Source of the DNA: Kribbella caucasensis
Lineage (GTDB): Bacteria > Actinomycetota > Actinomycetes > Propionibacteriales > Kribbellaceae
Reading direction: 5' to 3'
Length of the DNA: 36,604 nt
Assembly (NCBI RefSeq): GCF_004361855.1
Contig: NZ_SNWQ01000043.1
Span: 1-36,604, forward strand
Shown here: positions 7,818-15,232 of the stretch, piece after piece
Position numbering within the stretch: position 1 is the stretch's first letter
Layout: every line of letters starts with the position of its first letter
Position numbers and translations under genes: made by a program
The notes under the pieces: generated by a model
The model's database searches: none
Told to the model about the DNA's origin: nothing
The model's input: only the letters and a program-made list of their open reading frames with translations

Positions 7818-8129
7818 ATGACCGACACGACCCACAGTCCGCTTCCCCAGAAGGCCATCGTGATGCTGTCCGACACGGACCTGGACGGCGGACTGACGTC
7901 ACTGCGTTGGCGACTGCGGGGCCTTGTCATGGACGGCGCCTGCCTGGTCGTCATCGACGTCTCTGAGATCAGCCGCATCTCATCGACGCTACTGGCGGCC
8001 CTGCTCGACACCCACCGGGTCTGCCGGCGGCGTGGCGGGGGAGTGGTCATCCGCCACGCCAGCCGCAAGATGACCGACGTGCTGCGCCGTACCGGCCTGG
8101 ACTTGGTCTTCGAGGTCGAGGCTGCGTGA
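7818..8129 (+). CDS. STAS-domain protein (anti-sigma factor antagonist-like)
   Basis: A 103-residue single-domain protein with a STAS-like fold: the strand LVVIDVSEISRISSTLLAAL, then a helix with LDTHRVCRRRGGGVVIRHAS and the closing KMTDVLRRTGLDLVFEVE. In SpoIIAA-type antagonists a conserved DxS/T segment holds the phosphorylated Ser, and here ISRISSTLL occupies that place. It probably binds an anti-sigma kinase encoded elsewhere. No RsbW-type kinase or sigma factor lies in the window. It faces away from the regulator operon. Confidence 0.78.
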   Translation: MTDTTHSPLPQKAIVMLSDTDLDGGLTSLRWRLRGLVMDGACLVVIDVSEISRISSTLLAALLDTHRVCRRRGGGVVIRHASRKMTDVLRRTGLDLVFEVEAA

Positions 8130-8175
8130 CGGGAGATCGACCCGCCACCCGCGGCATCGAGCAAGACAGCGGCCG

Positions 8176-8631
8176 ATGAATCAGTTCGACGACGAAGCAA
8201 GTTGGCCCGGCTATGTCGACGTGACGATCGTCGAGTTCGCCGCGCACACCGCCTATCTCGATCCGCTGACAGGAACCGGCTATCTGGTGACACCTCGCCC
8301 GGAGAACGACATCGCTGCCCCCGAAGGACCGTTCGTCGAGGTCGCGTGGTCAGAGCGTTTGACCGACTACGGACGCGTCGGTGGCCTCTCGCTGTACACG
8401 GCAGACCGTCTCAGGGCGGTCAGGATTCTCGAGCAGGAGGGCTGGACGTACCTGCATGACGAGTGCGGCCAGGTGGAGGAGGCCGGACGAACCACCGACG
8501 GTCGTCGGGTGCTCTGCCTCTACGGCTCTCCAATGGTCGAGGAGCCAACGCTCGACGCCTTGAGCCGTGCGCTCATCGCGCTGGACATTGCGGCCGACAT
8601 CGACGTCCAGTCGCGAAACTGGGCAAACTAG
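8176..8631 (+). CDS. Conserved-looking protein of unknown function
   Basis: A 151-residue soluble protein that I do not recognise. It begins MNQFDDEASWPGYVDVTIVE at the ATG of 8176. It is acidic and rich in Trp and Tyr, with no signal peptide, membrane helix or repeated motif. It lies 46 nt after the STAS gene on the same strand, so the two are probably co-transcribed. The codon pattern (G/C in third positions, normal amino-acid mix) supports a real gene. Confidence 0.7.
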   Translation: MNQFDDEASWPGYVDVTIVEFAAHTAYLDPLTGTGYLVTPRPENDIAAPEGPFVEVAWSERLTDYGRVGGLSLYTADRLRAVRILEQEGWTYLHDECGQVEEAGRTTDGRRVLCLYGSPMVEEPTLDALSRALIALDIAADIDVQSRNWAN

Positions 8632-8662
8632 CCGTTGGTGGACTCGGAGATAGTCGAGCCGG

Positions 8663-9952
8663 TCAGGACAGGACGAAGTACCGCAGCCAGAGGTACGGCG
8701 CCGCGACGAGGATCGTGATCGCGGTCATCACCGCGCCCTTGCGGGTGAACTCCCAGAAACTGATCGGGTTGCCGGCGCGCAGTGCGATGCCGATGACGAC
8801 GACGTTCGCGCTGGCGCCGACCGCGGTGGCGTTGCCGCCGAAGTCGGCACCCGCGGCCAGTGCCCACCACAGCGCATGGACGTGGTTGGGGTCGGTGATG
8901 CTCTTGGTGAGTTCAAGAACAACCGGGCTCATAGTCGCGACGTACGGGATGTTGTCGACGATGCCGGACAGGACCGCGGAAACGACCAGGATCAGCATCA
9001 CCGCGAGCAGAGGCTTGCCGTCGGTCGCCTTGCCGACCTGGTCGGCGAGATCACCGATCACGCCTGTCTTGACCAGGGCGCCGACCATGATGAACAGCCC
9101 GGCGAAGAACAGCAGCGTCTGCCACTCGACACTGCGCATGTAGTCCTTGGTCGGAACACCCGAGATCAGGACGAGCAGGCCGGCGCCGAGCAGCGCGACG
9201 ACCGACGGTTCGACGTGGAACAGCGAGTGCCCGACGAATCCGGTGAACACGAGCAGCAGTACGACGCCGCACTTGACCAGCAGCCGGATGTCCTGGATCG
9301 CCTCTCGCTCGTTCAGGCGCAGGACGTTCTCGACCTTGTCCGGGTCGACGGCGAACGAGCCTTTGAACATCCTGGGTAGCACCAAGGTGAACACGATCAG
9401 CTCGACGACGACCAGTGGCGCCATATGGATCAGGAAGTCGTTGAACGTAAGGCCGGAGCGGCTGGCGATGACGATGTTGGGCGGGTCGCCGATCAGAGTG
9501 GCCGCGCCGCCGATGTTGGACGCCATCACCTCGGCGATCAGGAACGGCACCGGGTTGATCCCGAGCCGGTCGCACACCAGCAGCGTGACCGGTGCAATCA
9601 GCAGCACAGTGGTGACGTTGTCGAGGAAGGCCGAGGCGATAGCGGTGATCAGCGTGAGCAGGATCATCACCCGTAGCGGTGACCCCCTCGCCCGTTTGGC
9701 CGCCCAGATCGCGATGTACTCGAAGACTCCGGTACGGCGCAGTACGCCGACGATGATCATCATCCCGAGGAGCAGGAAGATGACATCCCAGTCGATCCCG
9801 GTGTCGTGGGAGTAGAAGGCGTGCTCGGAGTCGGTCACCCCGAGGGCAAGCAACACGGCCGCACCACCCAGGGCGGCGAGGAGCTTGTGGGTCCATTCGG
9901 TCGCGATCAGCACATAGGCGACCACGAAGACGACGATGGCGATCACGGTCAC
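8663..9952 (-). CDS. SLC13/ArsB-like anion permease (CitMHS/NhaD superfamily)
   Basis: A 429-residue polytopic protein with about 11 membrane helices. Hallmarks are TAIASAFLDNVTTVLLIAPV and, in the second half, VSAVLSGIVDNIPYVATMSP, the two inverted-repeat helix-break motifs (DNVTT and DNIPY) of the ArsB/NhaD/SLC13 ion-transporter superfamily, plus NIGGAATLIGDPPNIVIASR. The start is GTG 9952. Substrates in the family include arsenite, sodium/proton, citrate and sulfate, and none can be singled out here. A CBS-domain gene lies 19 nt upstream on the same strand, a common pairing for these permeases. Confidence 0.9.
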   Translation of the reverse strand: MTVIAIVVFVVAYVLIATEWTHKLLAALGGAAVLLALGVTDSEHAFYSHDTGIDWDVIFLLLGMMIIVGVLRRTGVFEYIAIWAAKRARGSPLRVMILLTLITAIASAFLDNVTTVLLIAPVTLLVCDRLGINPVPFLIAEVMASNIGGAATLIGDPPNIVIASRSGLTFNDFLIHMAPLVVVELIVFTLVLPRMFKGSFAVDPDKVENVLRLNEREAIQDIRLLVKCGVVLLLVFTGFVGHSLFHVEPSVVALLGAGLLVLISGVPTKDYMRSVEWQTLLFFAGLFIMVGALVKTGVIGDLADQVGKATDGKPLLAVMLILVVSAVLSGIVDNIPYVATMSPVVLELTKSITDPNHVHALWWALAAGADFGGNATAVGASANVVVIGIALRAGNPISFWEFTRKGAVMTAITILVAAPYLWLRYFVLS

Positions 9953-9971
9953 GCGATCACCAGTCCGTCGA

Positions 9972-10346
9972 TCAGTGCGGTGAGACGACCTGCTCCAGTA
10001 GGCGGGACGCGGTGATCGCGCCCAGGATCTCCTTGTCCTTCATGACCGCGACCAGCGGGCACCGCAGCCGGGCCATGAGCGCGGCAACCTCGAGAACGGT
10101 GTCGTCGTGATTCACCACCGGCAGCTCGACCGGCTCGGACGGCAGCAGCTTGCGGACGGTCAGGCCGGCGAGCTTGTCCGCGACCTGGTCGGCCAGCGAC
10201 TCCTCGATCACCCTGGCCAGCGACGGATCGTCCTGCACGTAGCTTGGCACCAGGAACCGCACCACCTGCGACGCCGGCAGCACCGAGTGCGGCTTCCCCT
10301 TCTCGTCCACCACGATCAGCCCCGGCAGTCGTCGCGAGGCCGTCAC
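9972..10346 (-). pseudogene. CBS-domain protein, N terminus missing
   Basis: The frame covers most of a two-CBS protein: LPGLIVVDEKGKPHSVLPAS, a linker QVVRFLVPSYVQDDPSLARV, and a second CBS domain VVNHDDTVLEVAALMARLRC followed by LVAVMKDKEILGAITASRLL. Related proteins carry about 25 more N-terminal residues forming the first strand and helix of CBS1. Here those are replaced by unrelated sequence with an in-frame TGA at 10371-10373. The GTG at 10346 is the only start in frame after that stop. It may be truncated or may use this late start. It sits 19 nt before the permease and could gate it. Confidence 0.6.
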
Positions 10347-10678
10347 ATCGTCCGTGTGCTGCCGCCAGCGTCACGCCGCCTCCGGGATCGTCGACCAGCC
10401 CGCACCCCGGCCGAGGGCGAGCACTGCCGACCAGACTTCCCGGCGCTCCGTGCCCAACCCTCTCCCATCCGACCCTCTGGACGCAAACGATCGCCAGAAC
10501 CAGTACGACGAAGCCGGGCGATTGCCATTGGCAACGGCCTTTGCGCGATCCGGTAGCCGTTACTTCTTCGGACGGAAGGTTTGTCGTGCTCGCAAGGTGC
10601 GGGTGGCCGAAGGACGGCGTTCAGTAGGCGCGCGCAGGTCGACCTGGCCGCCCCCGGCGACCTGCATCCGCGACCACG
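10347..10678. other. Intergenic stretch with no recognised gene
   Basis: Open frames here read as arginine- and serine-rich shadow translations with no family match I can recall. The only notable feature is a short perfect palindrome TTGCCA-T-TGGCAA at 10522-10534. The sequence that should encode the first CBS domain is not recognisable in any frame. Confidence 0.5.
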
Positions 10679-11266
10679 TCAACGACCGGATTGAAGGGCG
10701 GCGAAGGCGTCCTGTACGAGGCGGAGTGCCGTAGTCATGGTCTTGTCCTCGTCGGGGAGGTGTGCGTAGGCGATCAGGGTTGCACGGATCGCGCCGACGG
10801 CGGCTCGTGCTAGTACAGACGCACGGAGTGTGTCGCCATCGCCAGAACGCTCTGCCAGTGCTGCGGCGATGCCGTCCTCGAACTGGAGCAGTACGGCGTC
10901 CGGCCGACGGGTCGATGCGGGAAAGCGAGCGGGTGGACCGCTGAACAGGATGCCGACACCGCCGGGGCGTTCAGCGCCGACGGCGAGCAGGCTGTTCAGG
11001 ATCGCCGGGTACGGCGGCTCGCCGCGCGGGCGGGTCCGGATGTGCTCGGTGAGGACCGGGAGCAGGTCGAGGACTTCACCGAGGACCAGGTCTTCCTTCG
11101 ACCGGAAGTACCGGAAGAACGTCCGCTCCGTCACGCCTGCGGCGCCGGAGATGTCGCGGACGGTCGTCTGCGCGTACCCCCGTTCCTCGAACATCTGCAG
11201 CGCGGCGTCCTGCAAGGCGCTGCGCGTCGCGGCCTTGTGCTGCTCGCGGCGTCCAGGTGTGATCAC
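10679..11266 (-). CDS. TetR/AcrR family transcriptional regulator next to sulfatase
   Basis: A 195-residue TetR protein starting at GTG 11266 (MITPGRREQHKAATRSALQD). The helix-turn-helix is YAQTTVRDISGAAGVTERTF followed by FRYFRSKEDLVLGEVLDLL, and the remainder is an all-helical ligand domain. It faces the sulfatase gene across 120 bp holding two copies of TGTCA-N4-TGACA, so it probably represses itself and the sulfatase. The ligand is unknown. Confidence 0.9.
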   Translation of the reverse strand: MITPGRREQHKAATRSALQDAALQMFEERGYAQTTVRDISGAAGVTERTFFRYFRSKEDLVLGEVLDLLPVLTEHIRTRPRGEPPYPAILNSLLAVGAERPGGVGILFSGPPARFPASTRRPDAVLLQFEDGIAAALAERSGDGDTLRASVLARAAVGAIRATLIAYAHLPDEDKTMTTALRLVQDAFAALQSGR

Positions 11267-11294
11267 CGTCGCAGTATCTCAGGCTGCAAATATC

Positions 11295-11334
11295 TGTCAG
11301 TCATGACACTTTAGCGATACTGTCAGGACTGACA
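11295..11334. promoter_or_regulatory. Two TetR-type operators TGTCA-N4-TGACA
   Basis: TGTCAGTCATGACA at 11295-11308 and TGTCAGGACTGACA at 11321-11334 share the same arms and a 4-nt centre, 26 bp apart, both followed by CTTT. They lie between the divergent TetR (start 11266) and sulfatase (start 11387) genes and are the best candidates for the TetR binding sites. Confidence 0.75.
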
Positions 11335-11386
11335 CTTTTGGATCGCCTCACGGAGGTGGATCCGCCAACGACTGAGAGAGGCAACA

Positions 11387-12940
11387 ATGCGAGTTCCTCG
11401 CAAGGCGGTGCGCGTCGGCGCCGCACTGATCGCGTTGACCGCGGCCATCGCCGGCACGGCAACCGTCGGTCCGGTCCGGCCGAAGGGTGCGGCCGCGGCG
11501 GTTGACCGCCCGAATTTCGTCATGATCCTGGCCGACGACTTGGACGCGCGGACGACGCCGTACTGGGACGCGATGCCGAAGACCGAGGCATTGCTGGCAG
11601 ACCGGGGCATGACGTTCACCGACGCGTTCGCGCCGATGCCTATCTGCTGCGCCGCGCGCGGCTCGATACTGACCGGCAAATATGGGCACAACACCCACGT
11701 GCTGACCAACTCGGGTGACGAGGGTGGCTACGCCTCATTCGTTGCTCACGACAACGAAGACCGCACGTTTGTCAAGTATCTGCACGACGCCGGGTACCGC
11801 ACTGGGATGGCCGGGAAGTACCTCAACGGCCTGGAGGACGACCCGACCCACATCCCGCCGGGCTGGGACGACTGGAACGCGGGAGTGACGAAGTCGCTCT
11901 ACAGCGGCTACGACTACACGCTCAACGAGAACGGCACGATGGTCGACTACGGGTCCGATCCGGACGACTACCAGGTCGATGTCATTGCGAAGAAGTCTGT
12001 CGACTTCATCAGCGACGCGGCGGCCGGCGGGCAGCCGTTCTTCTGGTATGCCGCGGCCACCGCACCGCATCTGCCGATGGAGGCTCCACCGCGGTACGCC
12101 GACAACCGGTTCACCGACGACACCGCGCCGCACCTGCCCAACTTCCAGGAGGACGATGTCAGCGACAAACCGACGTGGCTACGCACCACCGCCGGTGAGC
12201 GTTCGCTGACCGTTGCCGCGACCAACGATCTGGACTACCAGCGCCGGATGGGGTCGCTGCTTGCCCTCGACGACATGGTCGCCGGAATCGTGGCGACCTT
12301 GGAACGGGCCGGCGAGTTGGGCAACACCTACATCGTGTTCACCTCCGACAACGGCTACAACCTCGGCGCTCACCGGCTCGTGCAGAAGATGGCGCCGTAC
12401 GAGGAGTCCGTGCGGGTGCCCATGGTCGTCACCGGCCCGGGCGTACCGCACGGTCGCACCAGCGATATCGCGATCTCGACCGACTTCGCGCCAACCTTCC
12501 TGGAACTTGCCGGCGTGCCCACACCTTCCGATGTCGATGGTCGCTCGCTGGTACCGCAGTTGCACGGCGAGAAGGTGACGGACTGGCGGACCGACTTCCT
12601 CGCCGAGTACGGCGGCCCTGGCCCGCGCGGCGAGGACGGCGTCTTCCAGGAGTACGCCCCGAGTCCGTTGTCCAGCGTCTTCTCCGAGGTCTTCCTGGTC
12701 GACCTGCCGTCCTGGAGTGCGGTCCGCGATGAGCGGTACCTCTACGTTCGCTGGTACGACCTCGAGCGCGACGAGGCCGACCGCGAATACGAGTTGTACG
12801 ACCTCACCAAGGACCCCTACCAACTCGACAACCTACTGGCCACCAAAGCCGGTCGCGCCAAGTACGCCGGCGAAGTCGACCGCCTCGACGCACGACTCCA
12901 GCACCTGAAGGAATGCAGCGGCGCCACCTGTCGCAACTGA
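11387..12940 (+). CDS. Secreted sulfatase (arylsulfatase-like, alkaline phosphatase superfamily)
   Basis: A 517-residue enzyme with an N-terminal signal sequence (RVPRKAVRV, then a hydrophobic stretch with AALIALTAAIAGTATV), so it is probably exported. RPNFVMILADDLDARTTPYW supplies the metal-binding Asp50/Asp51. The formylglycine motif is ICCAARGSILTGKYG, where Cys87 fits C-x-A-x-R and would be converted by a formylglycine-generating enzyme encoded elsewhere. FTSDNGYNLGAHRLVQKM holds the later metal and catalytic residues. Heparan N- and arylsulfatase relatives share the layout, but the substrate is unknown. A 13-bp hairpin follows the stop. Confidence 0.9.
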   Translation: MRVPRKAVRVGAALIALTAAIAGTATVGPVRPKGAAAAVDRPNFVMILADDLDARTTPYWDAMPKTEALLADRGMTFTDAFAPMPICCAARGSILTGKYGHNTHVLTNSGDEGGYASFVAHDNEDRTFVKYLHDAGYRTGMAGKYLNGLEDDPTHIPPGWDDWNAGVTKSLYSGYDYTLNENGTMVDYGSDPDDYQVDVIAKKSVDFISDAAAGGQPFFWYAAATAPHLPMEAPPRYADNRFTDDTAPHLPNFQEDDVSDKPTWLRTTAGERSLTVAATNDLDYQRRMGSLLALDDMVAGIVATLERAGELGNTYIVFTSDNGYNLGAHRLVQKMAPYEESVRVPMVVTGPGVPHGRTSDIAISTDFAPTFLELAGVPTPSDVDGRSLVPQLHGEKVTDWRTDFLAEYGGPGPRGEDGVFQEYAPSPLSSVFSEVFLVDLPSWSAVRDERYLYVRWYDLERDEADREYELYDLTKDPYQLDNLLATKAGRAKYAGEVDRLDARLQHLKECSGATCRN

Positions 12941-12947
12941 CCCCGAA

Positions 12948-12983
12948 GTCGTGGCCCGGTCGCACGTCCCACCGGGCCACGAC
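12948..12983. terminator. Hairpin terminator after the sulfatase
   Basis: A perfect 13-bp stem (GTCGTGGCCCGGT at 12948-12960 and its complement at 12971-12983) with a 10-nt loop lies 8 nt after the sulfatase stop, between convergent genes. No T-run follows. Confidence 0.75.
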
Positions 12984-13048
12984 CACAGAGGTCAGCCACC
13001 GTCGCCCATACGTCAGCCATCACAATTTCCCCTCCGCATCGGCGTTCT

Positions 13049-13897
13049 TCAGGCGCCCGGTCCGGTGCGACGTGAGCGCCGGACCGCGATGGCGATTCCG
13101 AGCAGGGTTGCAACGCCGAGGGCGGCGCCTGTGACACCGATCCAGTCGAGGCCGGAGGTGAGCCAGCGCTGGATGGTGGCGCCTACGGCGATGACGGGGT
13201 CGTCGACGCTTGCGTTGCGGAGTACGCGGATTTCGTACCAGCCGTAGTAGGCGACGTAGCCGCCGGTGAGAAGGAGGAGCAAGCCGCCGAGCCGGGACAC
13301 CAGTCGGCCGGCCCGACGCAGTACGGACACCACCGATCCTCGCGCGAGTGCGACGGACAGCGATACGGCGGCGACGATCAGGCCCATGCCGAGCGCGTAG
13401 GCGGCAAAGACGGCGATCCCGCCTGAGGTCGATCCGGTCCGGAAGGTGGCGACCACGGTGACGAGGAAGGGGCCGATGGTGCAGCCCAGGGAGGCCAGCG
13501 CGTAGGCGATCCCGAACAGAGTCATCGATCCGAAGGACCGGGTCAGTGACCCACCGCGGGTGGCGATTCTGGGTGCGGGCAAGCTCCGGCCGGTGACCAG
13601 CCAGCCGCCCAGGGCCGCGAGCATGAGGCCGAAGACAACTGTGAACCAGGGCAGGCGCTCCTGGATCGCTCCGGCTGCTGGTGCCAGTAGCAGCCCGAAG
13701 ACGCCGAAGACGAGGGCGAACCCGGCGGTCATCGCTGCGGCGAATCCGAGTGCACGACCGATCGCGACACCGCGGCGTGGTGGCTCGTCGCCGAGGACCA
13801 GCAGCCCGGCGTACGCCGGTAGTAGGGCGAAGCCGCACGGGTTGACGACAGCCAGGGTCCCGGCCGTCAGGGCCAGCCCGATCGGAATTCCGTCCAT
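13049..13897 (-). CDS. CcdA/DsbD-type thiol-disulfide membrane transporter (copy 1)
   Basis: A 282-residue protein from ATG 13897 (MDGIPIGLALTAGTLAVVNP) with six to eight membrane helices. The two redox cysteines lie in VNPCGFALLPAY (helix 1) and LASLGCTIGPFL (helix 4), as in CcdA, which carries reducing power from cytoplasmic thioredoxin to the outside. It starts 5 nt after the stop of the TlpA-like gene, the likely redox partner. A much longer frame reaching 14497 overlaps that gene and is rejected. The paralogue at 29230-30189 shares the same motifs. Confidence 0.92.
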   Translation of the reverse strand: MDGIPIGLALTAGTLAVVNPCGFALLPAYAGLLVLGDEPPRRGVAIGRALGFAAAMTAGFALVFGVFGLLLAPAAGAIQERLPWFTVVFGLMLAALGGWLVTGRSLPAPRIATRGGSLTRSFGSMTLFGIAYALASLGCTIGPFLVTVVATFRTGSTSGGIAVFAAYALGMGLIVAAVSLSVALARGSVVSVLRRAGRLVSRLGGLLLLLTGGYVAYYGWYEIRVLRNASVDDPVIAVGATIQRWLTSGLDWIGVTGAALGVATLLGIAIAVRRSRRTGPGA

Positions 13898-13902
13898 CGC
13901 GG

Positions 13903-14481
13903 TCAGCCGGCGAGCGCCGCGACCTTGTCGCGGAGTTCGTCGCCTCCGAGGACGCCCTTGAAGGAGACGTTGCCCGAGGTGTCGAGCAGCACGTAGGTGC
14001 TTTGCTGGGTTACCTCGAAGCGGCGCCAGATCTCGCCGTCCGGATCGGCGAGGTGGGTGAGCGCGCCGGTCTTGGTCCGGTCGACGAACGGCTGCATGTT
14101 GTTCTGCTCGTCCAGCCCGGCCACGCCGACGATGCCGATCCTGCCGGCGTACGCCTGCTGAATGTTGAGCACGTCGGGTGCCTCGGCCATGCAGGTCGGG
14201 CACCACGGCGCCCAGAACCACAGCAGTACTGGCTTCCCGGCCATCGTCGCGGCGTTGAACGACTTGCCGGCGAGCGTCGTACCGGTGAAACCCAGCTGAC
14301 CGATCGCGGGCTTGCCTGGCGAAGGTGAGCTCGGTGGCGTGCCGGGTGTCGACGAGGTGGTGGGGCTGCTCGCGGTTGGAGTGGCCCCCGCGGATGGGCC
14401 GGCGTTGTCCGGTCCGCAGGCGGCCAGTGTGAGCAGCGCGAGCAGCGCTGCCGTCGTCGGGAGGGGGCGGCGGAATCGCAT
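13903..14481 (-). CDS. TlpA-like thioredoxin-fold lipoprotein (copy 1)
   Basis: A 192-residue lipoprotein: signal and lipobox LLALLTLAACGPD, a Ser/Thr/Pro linker, then a thioredoxin domain with LLWFWAPWCPTCMAEAPDVL. The active site is WCPTC. The cis-proline region is QQSTYVLLDTSGNVSFKG. It probably reduces disulfides or delivers electrons outside the membrane, fed by the CcdA encoded 5 nt downstream. The upstream sequence contains two direct GTGAC elements. A second TlpA/CcdA pair lies at 29.2-30.8 kb. Confidence 0.92.
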   Translation of the reverse strand: MRFRRPLPTTAALLALLTLAACGPDNAGPSAGATPTASSPTTSSTPGTPPSSPSPGKPAIGQLGFTGTTLAGKSFNAATMAGKPVLLWFWAPWCPTCMAEAPDVLNIQQAYAGRIGIVGVAGLDEQNNMQPFVDRTKTGALTHLADPDGEIWRRFEVTQQSTYVLLDTSGNVSFKGVLGGDELRDKVAALAG

Positions 14482-14583
14482 GATCAGACCATGTCACAGC
14501 GTTTCCGTCACCGGTCTGTAAGCCCGATTACGGTGCGCTGACATCCTCGGGCGTGCAACCAAGGGGGCCGCAGGCAGCGGCCG

Positions 14584-14985
14584 CTATCTCGGTTGGTGGG
14601 TGTGCTGGTCGAGGTGTTGCTGGAGCTGGTTGGCGAAGTTCATTGCTGTGTCGAGTTGTTCGCGCAGGGCGTTGATGCGTTGGCCTGCTGCCTCGTGATA
14701 CCTGGTGAGGCGGTCGAGTAGCCCGGCGCGGTCTGCGGGGTGGTCTTCGGCGGCGAGGTTGTCGAGCAGGTCCAGGAGGTCGGCCATCTCGTCGAGGGTG
14801 AAGTCGAGTGGCTTCATTCTCCGGATCAGCAGTAGCCGCTGCACGTCGGATTCGGTGTAGAGCCGGAAGCCGCCCTTGCTGCGGGCGGACGGCGGGACCA
14901 GGCCGACCTCCTCGTAGTGGCGGATGGTACGCAGGCTCAGCTTCGTCCGCTCGGCGACTTCGCCGATCTGCATGTGCTGACCCAT
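14584..14985 (-). CDS. MerR family transcriptional regulator
   Basis: About 133 residues from the ATG at 14985, which has GGAG 8 nt upstream. A GTG at 14994 in the same frame is an alternative. The N-terminal MerR winged helix reads MQIGEVAERTKLSLRTIRHY, then EEVGLVPPSARSKGGFRLYT. A dimerisation coiled coil follows, and the protein ends in QLQQHLDQHTHQPR. There are no cysteines, so it is not a metal or SoxR-type sensor. A dyad typical of MerR promoters lies at 15069-15098, between this gene and the SulP gene. It lies 102 bp upstream of the TlpA/CcdA genes on the same strand, so either neighbour could be a target. Confidence 0.88.
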   Translation of the reverse strand: MGQHMQIGEVAERTKLSLRTIRHYEEVGLVPPSARSKGGFRLYTESDVQRLLLIRRMKPLDFTLDEMADLLDLLDNLAAEDHPADRAGLLDRLTRYHEAAGQRINALREQLDTAMNFANQLQQHLDQHTHQPR

Positions 14986-15068
14986 CCTGTTCACTCCTGC
15001 CGACTGCCCGGATGCCCACGGCGGTGCTTACTCGTCGCCGCGATCGGGGAAGGATAACGGACCGGCTT

Positions 15069-15098
15069 CAACTCTACTCTCACGTTCGGGTAGAGTTG
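15069..15098. promoter_or_regulatory. MerR-type dyad operator/promoter
   Basis: CAACTCTAC (15069-15077) and GTAGAGTTG (15090-15098) form a perfect 9-bp inverted repeat with a 12-nt centre. On the plus strand TTCAAC and TAGAGT sit 18 bp apart around the dyad, the stretched -35/-10 layout on which MerR proteins act. The site is 84 bp upstream of merR and 135 bp upstream of the SulP start. Confidence 0.75.
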
Positions 15099-15232
15099 CG
15101 GCCTGTGAGGCGATCTGTGCTCCTCACCCGCCTCGTCCCCTTTGACGCGGCCCTCGTGCTGCCGCCGGCGCAATGACGCGCCCGGGCGGGCCGCGTCCGA
15201 GGAGACCGCCCGCCATTTGCCCTGGAGACCGT

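Noticed and set aside
13898..14497. N-terminal extension of the CcdA frame to make a 482-residue protein
   Set aside because: The added part overlaps the TlpA-like gene in another frame and is arginine/histidine-rich shadow sequence. ATG 13897 gives the normal family start.
14485..14520. GTGAC-N9-GTGAC upstream of TlpA copy 1 as another CRP-type box
   Set aside because: It is a direct repeat, not a GTGA-N6-TCAC palindrome, and lacks CGAAC.
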